Source of the DNA: Leuctra nigra
Taxonomy: Eukaryota; Arthropoda; Insecta; Plecoptera; Leuctridae
Length of the DNA: 64,000 nucleotides
Assembly (NCBI GenBank): GCA_934045905.1
Contig: OW203767.1
Location: 16,309,073 to 16,373,072, forward strand
Direction of reading: 5' to 3'
Under the pieces are notes generated by a model. It saw only the letters and a list, made by a program, of their open reading frames with translations, was not told where the DNA came from and did no database searches. The position numbers and the translations under genes are program-made. Position 1 is the stretch's first letter, and the number at the start of each line of letters is the position of its first letter. Below are positions 15,001 through 25,200 of the stretch, in pieces.

Positions 15001-18000
15001 GTATCTAAGCAATTTTAACTTTCATTGTTTTTGTTCAGCTGTATTTTTTTCTGGAATCTTTGACCTTATGTCGGTGACAGGCAAAGATGAACCCATGGGC
15101 TGCCCTATACCTGGCGATGCTAAACAGGGTTCATCTTTGCCTGTCACCGACCATATACCTCTCCATCTCTCCTTGGCTGGTATTCATTTGAAATTTTTTT
15201 TTCTGCATTATCTTTAATTTATTTTAGCTTCTATATTAAAATAAACAGTACTTACTTACCTAATAACTGTATTAATATTAAACATATCTATCTTACATTA
15301 GGTACCTAATGTTGTCGTAGGGTACCCACATTTTACGAAAGGACTTTACACGACTCGGTCCCCGATTAGATCATCTAGCTGAAGAGCATGTGTATATCAT
15401 TTCAACCATCATCGTATTTCACGGCCATCCATTTGGCTAATCGCTGACGATTCATTATTACATTTCTTTAGCGACAGTTTAACAGTTGTCCGTCCTTAGT
15501 TGATGGCCACACTGTTTAGATGGAATGATTTGTAGATAAGGTAGCATTCTTATAGGCAAATCATTACAATTATTCATTTAATAATAGTTGCCAAATCAAT
15601 TGACTAGATGCATTGCTCTGACAGGGCTACTCAAATACATTCACGTCTATTAAGAATTCATGTCACATTTTAATGTTTTGATCAAGCTTGAGCTACAAAA
15701 CTCAGGAAATGAAAATAATGAGGACGTTTTAGTGAAAATAGTAGGTAATTTAATAAACTATATTAAAGTGAATTTTTAGACCATATCACTCACCTACAGA
15801 AATTGGTTTGAAACATTTTTTTTTTAAATTTTACATAGTTTATAATATACATATATTAAAAAAAACTTTAAAGCCCCATTTACACAGTGCAATTTCTTGA
15901 ACAACTTGTGTGTCACATTCCCATTTTTCATACAATTTTGTATTTACACGACGCAACTTTCTGTCACAGAACTTAAAACATGTTCTAATTTCCATTCAAG
16001 AAGTGTGACACAGAAGTGTGGTACAGAAGTTGTACAAGAAATTGCACCGTGTAAATGGGACTTTAATCATGACTTGAGCTCACGACTTGATTAAAATAAT
16101 TGATCTGTGCAATTCTGCCTTTAGACACCACAATCACTATTGAATTAACTGCTCATTGGTGCAGTGAAAATGCACAAATTGAAAGGTTAACTGCATGAAC
16201 ACATGCTCGTTCCAAATTCATAATAACACTTTAAAAATGAATCGTTCACACATCCATTATTTACTAAGCCTGCCAAAAGTTACTGTATTGTGATTATTAA
16301 CATAATTTAAGTAAGTATATCTTGCAATATAATGATATAAACATATCAATCATTTTGCTTGTTTTTGAAATCTCTCATTTAAATTTGTGCTCTGAGTTTT
16401 TCTACTCACCTTGTCTTTAAGCATTACGATCTGCATAGCTTTACTATGATTGATAATTAATAGTGGCATTGTGGTGCAAGTGGTGAAGGAGATTTGAGTA
16501 GGCCTGCCATTCTGTTGGTGATCACCGAGCGAAGTCCGCCAGCGAGATGACATGATTGTCGGTTGTGTCCAGGGTCCGGGGGCAGCGAGGGGGAGAGGCG
16601 AGGGTCGGGGAGGTCCGAGAGGTGGTAGAGGGGGACAACCCCCGGGAGGGTGGGGAGGGCGAGGCCACCCTCCTGATCGAGACTATCGCCAACAACCTAA
16701 CCAAGACTACAGAATGCAGGTGAGTGCGATACTTACCTATGCTGTGCTTAATAAACGTATTAATGTCTCCAAGTCCAAACTGTTTTCTTACCTGTTCAAA
16801 GCGATTCACAAGAAAGCTATTACTTTCATTCATATGCAATTCATTTGCCAGGATTTGTAAATGTAAGGTGTATTCGACACTAAAAGTACCAAGAGATTGC
16901 GCTGATATCAGTAAGATGGCCGCTCACGCGAGTACAGTCCCACTGCGCGTGCGTACTTTTACATACAAGTCACTTAGATGTCAATCGTAACGAGTTCAGT
17001 AAAAAGTTATAAATACATTGCGAAATAACAGAAATTGATGCTTACCTCAGTGTCAACAATCAAATACAATTGGCATATTTCATTACAGCACACATTCATT
17101 CAAATTCTTGTGAAAACGAGTTGTCTTTTCACCAAAAACCACTGTTTGACAGATTGCAATTGTTTGAACAAGGCGTCAAGAAAAATGTGTTTTCAGAAGG
17201 CCGTGAGAAAAGCAATTGCAACTGTCAAATGGTGATTTTTGGTGTATAGACATCTCGTTTTAACAAGAATTTGAATGAATGTGTGCTGTAATTAAATATG
17301 CCGACTGTATTTGATTGTTGACACTGAGTTAAGCATCAATTTCTGTTATTTCGCGATGTAATTAAAACTTTTGCTGAACTCGTTACGACTAACATGTAAG
17401 TGACTTGCCTGCTCGCGCCCTGTGCGCATGAGCAGAAGTACTCGTGGTTGAGATGTTAATTTTTTCCGCTAAGTGGTGTCTTGCAACTTTTAGTGTCGAA
17501 TATATCTCTGATTTTAAAAACCAATAATAAAGATTAACTTATTCAATACAGAAGTCTCCTTAAAATTAGATTTCAAAATAATATTTGTTTTATGAAACCT
17601 GAGATATTGCTGAACAGTGAACACATATATGGTATCATTTTTGTTGTGAGATGAATAGTTTTCAAGGAATTAATTTACAAAGATTATCTTGCAATTTATA
17701 TTTCTTGAAAATTGACAATGACATCACGATCTGCTATATTGCCATGGCAACAAAGAAATGACCATGGTAACACATTGTTGGAGACTGGGAAATGACATCA
17801 CAACCCTGATTCTTGTCGCCTGCCGTTTTTCCCACCAAAATATCCACTGATATTTGAATTTGATTTTTATGAATGAAAATTTTAAATTTTGCTGGTGAAA
17901 TGTGTGTTTGTTATTGTTATTTGTGTTGATATTTACAAATTAAGGCCCGGAATAACCAAAGTTAAATTTGCTGGATTAACTAACTTTTGGATTAAATTCA

Positions 18001-19236
18001 ACTGTTTCAATCATTTTGAGTTATCTGATTGGCTGTGCCGCCAATTTAGTCCATTATTTAGTTAATCCGGCACAGATTAACTTTGTTAATACCGGCCCTT
18101 ATAAGTTTAAAAATTAAACTTTCCTATTAAAAAATTGGAAAAGTGAATTTATTAAATTATGTAGGTACTTTCAAAATATCTGACTGATTCAATGAATGTA
18201 CCTATTCTTTTCGTATTAAGCACTTTAAGATTAGTTGTAGAAAAATGATTTTATCGAAAACCATGCCTTATGTTTCATATGTTTTATAATTTATATCATG
18301 AACTTTACATTTTATACTTTTCTTGTCATGTGTGCACATATTTTAGCATACATATTCCATTGTGTTTAATAACACATTTGTCAGACAATTATTAAGAATT
18401 TTTGAAGCAATGACCCACAATATTAGAATTACCTAACTCTTTTCTCTAAAACATACCTAAGTCAGAAATGGTCTGAATAAACAAAATGAAAATGGTAGAC
18501 ATTTCAAGACATTTAATGATCCATTTCGCTTAAGCCCAGTACACACGACACATCCACTTCGAACATTGGATGTGACATTGGATTTTAGAACCTATCTCTA
18601 TAATGTTATTTCACGCGCATACACATTGCGCATTCGTGGGCGTGAACATTTTAACATTAAAATCCACACATCCAATTCAATTGAATGTGTCGTGTGTACT
18701 GGGCATTATGCTAATATATTTGCCAGTGTCATCATAATATAAATGTTCATGGCTTTTACTTACCTCAAAGAAGATAGAACAAATAATAATGTGTCTCTTT
18801 ATACTCAGCAAACTTGAAACACGTGTCGTGCCACAACGTAATTCCGCAGAACATACCTCATTCTAATCCAATGCATGTGTTAATGTGACAGGACCCGCAT
18901 CAGGAGCATTACGACGGCTACAACAGCCAAGACATGCACCAGCAGGACCCTCAGCATCATCCGCCCCCGAACGTGCCTGCCGCCTCCAAGCAGCCCGCCA
19001 AGCCGCTGAAAGGTGTCCCAGCCGTTGTGCCAGACTTCGTGATACCGAACAACAATGAGCCGCCGCCTCCGCCTACCACCAGCACCTTCGGCACAGCCAA
19101 CTTGCCCAAGTTCCCGGAGGCGCCCAACTTAATGCAGAAGTTCTCCGAGATGACCGGCGGCGCCGACACTTCTGTTGATAACTTGCTTTCGAAAGGCAAG
19201 GAGTTAATACTCATGAAATTCGGCTTAGGGAAGTAA
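89..19236 (+). CDS. Rbp: RIM-binding protein, 3' part of gene (13 exons)
   Basis: RIM-BP is the presynaptic active-zone scaffold that ties calcium channels to RIM. Exons read by splice sites and phase: 89-273, 549-792, 1433-1564, 3127-3443, 4608-4773, 5786-6002, 8260-8503, 9986-10090, 11575-11721, 12108-12378, 14471-14502, 16573-16719, 18892-19236. After the two bases of a split first codon they sum to exactly 850 codons including TAA. The first four exons encode tandem FN3 repeats (LERQLNKSVLIGWNPP; YAVYADGKKVTDVDSPTGDH), then an acidic linker (ITKDSASEGNFSEDDY). SH3-II (ALFDYDP...YVPHNMV) spans exons 8260 and 9986; SH3-III (ALYDYDPQELSPN...GLVPSNFL) spans exons 11575 and 12108. A Gly/Pro/Arg-rich tail follows, ending in KELILMKFGLGK. 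The split SH3 exons and the sequence fit insect Rbp closely. The N-terminal half lies left of the window. The introns hold many transposon insertions. Confidence 0.93.
820..836 (+). repeat. poly-G run, 17 nt, in an Rbp intron
   Basis: An uninterrupted G run 28 nt inside the intron after the exon ending at 792. It is followed by a C-rich stretch (about 848-871) that could pair with it. It belongs to a set of five 17-20 nt G or C runs in the window (see also 5694-5712, 33359-33375, 45594-45613, 54876-54893). Confidence 0.85.
1565..3126. other. Rbp: Rbp intron without recognised elements
   Basis: AT-rich intron between the exons ending at 1564 and starting at 3127. I see no conserved coding stretch, inverted repeat or retroelement here. 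Confidence 0.6.
3728..4443. mobile_element. Non-autonomous hAT-type element with 8-bp TSD
   Basis: Terminal inverted repeats TAGGGCTGTGCGGGTA / TACCCGCACAGCCCTA bound a 716-bp insert flanked by an exact 8-bp direct repeat, TTGAATAC (3720-3727 and 4444-4451). An 8-bp duplication with TAGGG-type ends is the hAT pattern. Both subterminal regions are built from reiterated CGGGT/ACCCG. Inside, a segment of about 70 bp (3920-3990) recurs imperfectly at 4030-4100. No transposase is readable. It lies in an Rbp intron, 165 bp before the exon at 4608. Confidence 0.88.
5694..5712 (+). repeat. poly-C run, 19 nt, in an Rbp intron
   Basis: Nineteen consecutive C residues, then ACCCCCCACC, about 70 bp upstream of the acceptor at 5785. 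It may influence splicing or simply be a slippage-prone run. Confidence 0.85.
6493..7482 (-). mobile_element. 5'-truncated non-LTR retrotransposon, RT C-terminal part
   Basis: On the minus strand a reading frame of about 320 codons without stops starts inside the reverse transcriptase at the LSPTLF block. It carries the catalytic YADDVV motif and then EFKYLGSLL, the thumb region and a C-terminal RMGTDRVPRRVFEA...GRPRDRW segment typical of the RTE-like endonuclease/RT proteins common in arthropods. The 3' end carries a short ATT-rich tail at 6493-6500. The insert is flanked by a 7-bp repeat TCTTATA (6486-6492 and 7483-7489). The intact frame suggests a fairly recent insertion. A second copy of the same 3' end is at 59770-60225. 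Confidence 0.87.
7586..8206. mobile_element. Long foldback MITE, copy 1 (TA target)
   Basis: A 621-bp near-complete palindrome. It begins TTCGACACTAAAAGT, ends ACTTTTAGTGTCGAA, and is flanked by TA on both sides (7584-7585, 8207-8208). The inner arms (about 7700-8110) mirror each other over roughly 200 bp with a short spacer near 7900. The outermost ~90 bp of the two arms differ from each other. A second copy, in the opposite orientation, is at 16873-17500. The TA duplication points to mariner/Tc1- or pogo-type mobilisation. Its right end is 53 bp before the Rbp exon at 8260. Confidence 0.87.
9660..9745. promoter_or_regulatory. CpG-rich patch with E-box and CRE-like sites inside an Rbp intron
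   Basis: In an otherwise AT-rich intron this stretch holds GGCGCGCGGCGAGG, CACGTGAC, TCGTGACGTATC and GGTGGGCGGAG. Clustered CpGs with a CACGTG E-box and a TGACGT CRE core could mark an internal promoter or enhancer. No exon or TATA element is evident. This is a tentative call. Confidence 0.25.
10195..10560 (+). repeat. Interspersed repeat, GAGCGAGCG family, copy a
   Basis: Starts with TTGAGCGAGCGACTCC, followed by a T-rich run, ACCGATCGATCTG, and TTTTGCATGATCATTAAGACC. The same ordered motifs recur at 62480-63115 and, more decayed, at 33780-34115 (opposite strand) and 44943-45260. No terminal inverted repeats or coding capacity seen. Class unknown. Confidence 0.5.
10785..10860. repeat. (ATT)n microsatellite in an Rbp intron
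   Basis: Two clusters of ATTATTATT repeats separated by a short unique spacer. Confidence 0.7.
12379..14470. other. Rbp: Rbp intron upstream of the microexon, with microsatellites
   Basis: Contains a GT-rich run (13410-13445), a CA run (13493-13504) that could pair with it, and a CT-rich tract (14330-14460) forming an unusually long pyrimidine tract before the microexon. No other feature recognised. Confidence 0.6.
14471..14502 (+). CDS. Rbp: Rbp microexon (32 nt)
   Basis: A long pyrimidine tract (CT-rich, 14330-14460) ends in AG at 14469-14470, followed by 32 nt and then the strong donor GTAAGC at 14503. Translated in the incoming phase 1 it gives EYRTGEPYHNQ and leaves in phase 0. The exon before (ending 12378) leaves in phase 1, while the acceptor at 16573 needs phase 0, so this microexon restores the frame. 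If it is skipped, a second acceptor ending at 16585 keeps the frame instead. Inferred from phase arithmetic and splice signals only. Confidence 0.65.
15071..15150. repeat. Perfect 24-bp inverted repeat (80-bp hairpin)
   Basis: Arms 15071-15094 and 15127-15150 are exactly complementary over 24 bp, starting TCGGTGACAGGCAAAGATGA, with a 32-nt loop. It could be a tiny MITE or a structured RNA. There is no clear target duplication. Confidence 0.75.
15871..16063. mobile_element. Short MITE with TA target
   Basis: Ends AAGCCCCATTTACACAGTGC and GCACCGTGTAAATGGGACTT, inverted with a few mismatches; the arms extend further inward (CAATTTCTTGAACAACTT). Flanked by TA on both sides (15869-15870, 16064-16065). 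193 bp, no coding capacity. In an Rbp intron. Confidence 0.78.
16873..17500. mobile_element. Long foldback MITE, copy 2 (TA target)
   Basis: 628-bp palindromic element with the same TTCGACACTAAAAGT ends as the copy at 7586-8206, flanked by TA (16871-16872, 17501-17502). Its two outer segments are swapped relative to copy 1, so it is inserted in the opposite orientation. It lies about 150 bp after the Rbp exon ending at 16719. Confidence 0.87.
17943..18099. mobile_element. Short MITE with TA target
   Basis: 157 bp. Left end AGGCCCGGAATAACCAAAG, right end CTTTGTTAATACCGGCCCT; flanked by TA (17941-17942, 18100-18101). The inner arms contain TGGATTAACTAA / TTAGTTAATCCGG. In the last Rbp intron. 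Confidence 0.75.
18534..18704. mobile_element. Short inverted-repeat element
   Basis: 171 bp with ends GCCCAGTACACACGACACAT and ATGTGTCGTGTGTACTGGGC. The arms continue inward as TTGGATGTG / CACATCCAA. The target duplication is not clear. Confidence 0.7.
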
Positions 19237-22210
19237 CAAAGGTAAGGCCGTAGACACGTTGTTTTAATGAAATCGATTCGTTATATAATCATAGGTTATA
19301 TTTTATCCTCTGTTAATCGAGTTGACTCGTTTTAAACGCAACTAGACTGCCTGATTGCAAAGTCTTTGCTGAAAAATACTTGACACTATTAAAAAATTGA
19401 AACCTAGCTTGAATGGGTCAGACACAGCCTAGTCAAAATGAAAATGTTGACCATTTTGTGTGCTTTCATAGCTAAATTATGACAATATTATTGCATGACA
19501 CAATAAGGCTTGAAAATTAGGCTCTGTAAGATGAAGTGTTGGGAAAGTATGGTCTAAAATACAGTATTACCGATGCATTACAGGCCAATTGAGACAAAGT
19601 AAAAGAATTCTGTTTCAAATTCATGGTTACATTATTAAATAAAAAATATCAATGCAAACAATATGAAGTTTGCTCTTGTTCAAATCTAAAGTGCAAAACA
19701 TTGCTTACAAAATTTAAATACATACTAACCGTTTGTAATGTTCTGACTGCAATGTCCAGCATTTATATCTGTTATGGATACACTAATATCAAATATTATA
19801 AAATATGTATCATATTACCAATATATTAGATGGATAGATTGTGATGTATTTAGTATTTGAATGTTACTTATATAAAAACCAAAAATATCTTAGGACAAGG
19901 TTTGTGTCCGGCAAAAGCTTTAAAAAAGACGTATCGATCGGCGGTAAAATTGTAAGTTTCAAGGCCATACATTGTGGTCGAACGTTGACATGGCACAAAT
20001 AGTCAACTGCCACTGCTTCTCTCTTCTACTTCCCGTTTGAAAACTATACCTCGTTTGTCTATTGCGCTATGAATGGGCCGAGTATTCACCTCGTGTTCTC
20101 AACTACTATTTCAAAGATATCACTTTCAAATACCTGTCTTCTTAATCCTATCTGTGTCAGATTTTACGTGAAATCGTTTCGACAAATTTACATAGAAATG
20201 TACGAATATCTACAGTATTGCATGCTAACCATTACAAAACGTCTAACCGATAATGCGTACCTACATAACTAATGTAAAGTATTTCTAAAGGGAAATGTAA
20301 AATTCACTTGAATTTCACCAATGAGCATAAACTAAATATTATAGTATGACGCTTTGGGGGCAATGGGGCCATATCGTTGTTTCGAAATACATCTTGGTTA
20401 GATATCGTTCAGAACGAAGAAGTAACGAAGAAAATTTTAATTCTTTGCCAACCCGTGTCATTGATTGCAATCTCTGTTGGTTTTGTTAAGGGGGGTGGGA
20501 TGGGTCAGATAATATTTAGATACCTTAAGTAAGGTATATTGTTTTTGTACAAGATGCATTCATTCAAATTTTTCTTGGATGTTTTGCATTCACTGAACGA
20601 ATTCAGGCTTTGAAAGTCAGTAGTACGATGAGTCAGCGTAACCTGAAAGAGTATGACGAGAAACTTCCATCCTAAATATCAGTTTTGGTTCAAGTTTGGT
20701 TCCACTTCTGGCTGACAAGAAATGTGTAAGCCGAAGCCGATCCACACATTTGCAACTGTAATGCCGTTTGGTTCAACTTTTCATGTGCCTTTCTTTGTGA
20801 GTCACAATATATTACTACTGTATATTTCGTCTCCATTGTGTAATGTAAATACAATTATATTTCTCTCATCCACATCAAAACATGACGTTCACAGAGCAAT
20901 TAGTGTTTCATCCTTCAAATCAAACATCTTAGCTGTAAAGCCATCGATAGCTGCTTCAATTAAGATGATCTTCGTTCTGTATTAGCTGTAAGAATGCTGG
21001 CGTTCCCTATTCAAAACTGTAGTGATGTTCTTGTTTGTACAATTTGTTTCAAAATAATCTCAAAGTGTAGTATCAATGGATCTCAACTTAAATTATGTTA
21101 CAATTTTAGAGCAAACTTTTTTTAAGAGATGGCCGATAGGATTATGTCTTTTCATGATGATTAAAAGTTAAAACGCACAATTTATATTGTTGTGTTAGTT
21201 AGATTGTTGTCTGAAAAGATAAATCTATTTATTTGCTTGTTTGATTGTAAATGTTTTTGTACTGAAAACTATATCATCATTAATATATTACTATAAATTA
21301 CCTACCTACTATACCTAGTAATAACACAGACTATTTGAAACAATCCGTAGCAAGTAAAACACAGAAATCCTGGTACTAACATTTTTTCCTTGAGCCAATC
21401 AAACTTAGTCTCCACTATTTAGTCTATAATTATCTGGTCACGACATTAAGTTTGTACAATAGTAGCCAATTATGTTTACGTGTTGTCAAGGCAACTCTTC
21501 CCTGCTGCTGATGATTGGTGCCAATCGGGAACAATTATTGCGATCAGCTAGATGTATTTAATTTAAATACACTGATCCACATTTTATTAATGATTGATTA
21601 GTTAGGAGATTTAACACACCAGCCAGGGACAAAAATTGTTATATACTATGATCTTCTGAGCTATTCACTTTATCTAGAATGGATATTCACTTAGTCTTGG
21701 TGATTACAACATAAATACAATATGAAATAGCCAAAAACTATGATCTAACAGTTATAAACGGTATGAACGATGATATCATGATCTTGATGTTACGAATAAA
21801 ACAATGTTAATGTTTTACTGTTTACGAACCTGTTATGACGACCAACTGGCAAGTCAGTGAAGTAAACAAATCGACAAAGCCTTGTGAATCCAAGACCCAC
21901 CTTCCTTTAGTCCATATCAGATTGAGCAGAAACTCTCGCCACCTAATTTTTTATGCTGCTAAAAAAGCCACTTTCACATTTCAGTTTAATATCTCTATAG
22001 TCTATAGTTTTGTTTTCTTCTCAGTTTCGTTGTGTACTTAAAAGTGATTGGTTGTCTGGTTTCTAGGGAAGAGAATATAACAATGATGACTGCTCAATAT
22101 TATTTATTAGTTCACTACACAATGTATTTTTCTAGTTTCCTTCTATGTAGCACACACAAGACATTTTCAATGCACCTTCTACACACACAATGTTCTGTAT
22201 ATTTCACGAA
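19237..22210. other. Convergent intergenic region (Rbp end / JmjC-like gene end)
   Basis: AT-rich sequence without a supported gene. The first part should be Rbp 3'UTR. A strong donor-like AAAG|GTAAGG sits five bases after the Rbp stop (GT at 19242), so the UTR may contain an intron. No repeats recognised. Confidence 0.55.
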
Positions 22211-25200
22211 TTAAGCTGAGTTTTCTTCCCAGACTGTCTCCGTTAGAATGGCAACATTGTCGAGGCCACGACCCGGAAAATATTCGAATGTCCACATGAA
22301 GTTGGTGAAAACCACTGCAAAGAAAAAATATCAAGTTTTATAAAATGTTTCAAATAAAATAGGTATCTGTAGGATTTGAATCTTTCATGGGCTGAACTGC
22401 AGAGCTACCAGGACCCCTATTTTCGAATCGTTCGAGTGCTCGCATAATCGAGCATGACATCAAGGCGACGTCCGTCCCAGCAAAAGAGCATTCAATCTGC
22501 CAAATTAGTTTATTATTTTGTTTGGTCTGATGTTAAGCGGCCGTGAATCCGTATGAAATTTTACTCAAACGATCTCGTAAAGGTTTCCAGATATTCACTC
22601 ATAGTGGCTTGCACACTGATGAAAAAATAAGAACTGAGTTAGAGGCCCTGAGTAAGTTTTCAACTTTTATATAAAAAATTGTTTCGTAAAAGAAATTGCA
22701 GAGCGAACTTGATAAAAGTTCATGATAAGTTTGTCTATAACTTTATTAATTATGTGGCAAGCCTCTTGAGAATAATGTGCATGTAATGAATGTATTTTGG
22801 TTAGAGATGGGATGATTCCGATACCTCCGATTCTAAGAGAATCGGGATTCGTTGATTCTGGCCCGATATCTAGTGCTTCCGATTATTTTTAAATTGCAAG
22901 AAAATATATTGCTGCTTTCTCATTGGTTTGATATTTTCATTCACTGACCAATCAGTTGGTGTGTGCTTGACTGTTTTACTTCACACACTTGAAGAAAAGT
23001 AATATGGATGTTGTTTCAGTTAAATAAGTATTATTTGTCTTATTATTGGTATGGTAAAAATAAATGATTTCCATAAATGGAGTGTGAAATTACAATGTTA
23101 AAATTGATAATTTAAAAAAATACAGAAAATATATATTCCTAAAGAATCAATAATCCTAAAGAATCAAAATCACAAGAATCGGTAGCGGAATCGTGAAAAA
23201 TTGGAATCCAATCATCTCCACTCTAATTTTGGTTCTTACACATTTCGCCCTCCTGAAGATCGCCCAGAAGTTCCGGGCAGGACGAGTTGCAGGGATTATG
23301 CGGCGTGAGCTTGAAGGACGTGGATCCACGCAGCTGGGCGAGCATGATCAGACCAGAGTCAAGCTCAACCTGTTGTAATTGCCCTCAATTAGTCAGTGGA
23401 ACCATAAGTTTTAGATGCATAATCTTTCTGAAAAGATCTCAGATATGAACGCAATTCAAGTCGAGGGGATGTTGATAAAACTCCACTTTCTTACTAAATG
23501 TATAAATCAGAATTTCCAATTTATGGAATATTATTTTGAAAATAGTTTAATAATTAAATTTTCATAATTTAATGACCTAACTCAACACTTGTTTTGGATT
23601 AATAATACAAATGATGGAAAACTAATTTAAAATAGACTAATTGAATATTAATATTATTAAAATATTTTTGATCTCCTATTTTGTAATCAAAATCATATTA
23701 GGTACTTGGATTTCCATATGTTGATTGCTATTCCACAGAAAATTAAAATCAATAAATTCAAAAATCATTACTAAAATTAATAATTTTATTCTGTGTTCTC
23801 TTTATGTACCCATGAATTTGTAGGCAAACTATTAAACTTACGAGTTAAATTTTATCAACTGAGTTTTCTCAAGTATTGACATGTCTTCAGAACTATGTAC
23901 CTATGTGGTGCCATCTTCTATTCTAGGAGGCTCTTATCAGTCATCAACGCAGTGACATAATAAATGGCTCATTAGCAGAACTGAACTAAGAAGCTAATTA
24001 CCTCGAGCAATTATTAGTTGTTAACGAATAGCTCATGAGTCACCGACTATTTGCTGCACCAGACTTTCCCCATAGGCAATGAACCTTGAAACTATGCAAT
24101 ATCTCACAGTTAATTATGATAGGTGCAGGATGCTTAAAAACAAATTTGTTTGGAGACAACATATGTAGATTTATTGTCAAGACAATAGATACAAGTCACA
24201 ACTCCAATTAAAGAATAGCTAAACATTAGCTTCTATTTCTATGATCACAGGACTAGGAGAATTAGAATTACAATCCCCTAAGCATTTTTGTTCAAGATGG
24301 GTTGGTTTCTGCTGTCATATGGTAAAATTGCTTTACGTACATAATAAGGTAGCTACCAACAAAAGTTTCCATAGGGATGCGAGTTTACAATTTTGCACTT
24401 CCTGTAAGTATTAAATGTGTTGCTGGTCTATTTGGAATTACAATGTCGGGAACTACAGGGGGTCACTAAAGTGTTTGCATGCTCTCGATCGATATTCCCA
24501 ATCTCTCGGATGCCTTGGCTTGGGTGATCGATGCTCCACGCAGCGCAAACAAGTGCGAACGCTCCAGTTCTGTCTTCGCTAGTGGTATTGCCTTGTCGAA
24601 GAGTTCCACCGCCAACTTCAAGTTCCCTCGCTGAACCTCGATCGTTCCCAGCGTCTCGTAGGCAAACTCACAGCGATCGTCCACTCGGATTGCAAGATTG
24701 ATCATGTCGATAGCCTTTTCAACGTCTCCGTTCCATTGCAGCTGAAGCAGAGCTCTGTGCACATAGATTGTTGCATTCTCCGGTTCCACCTTGATCGCCA
24801 TCTCGAAATGTTCGTCAGCCTTTTCATACTCTTGCCTATCGCTGAGTACTTGTGCGTAGAGTGTGTAGCATTCACAACAGTTGGGGAACTTTCTAATTGC
24901 CTCTTGGAATGACTTCATCACATCTTCCAGCTTCTCCAAGTTGCGAGTGGTAAATGCATAACGATAGTCTGTGTAACACTTCTGGACGAAAGCGACTGGA
25001 AAGTTGGGATTCAGAGTAACAGCTTTGTTGAAGTCCGACATTGCTTCCGTTGTTTTATCCATCAACAGGTGAACTTGGCCTCGATGGTGAAACACATCCG
25101 AGTTGCTGGGATCAAGGTCAGCTGCAGCATTGAAGTCGTCGATAGTCTGGTCCGGATTCTCCAACTGCATGTGAAGCGATGCTCGCTTGATGAGGGCGTT

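Noticed and set aside
23193..23378. Plus-strand 61-codon ORF
   Set aside because: It lies over the minus-strand exon 23240-23369 of the JmjC-like gene, which has matching splice sites and phase; the plus frame is a shadow.
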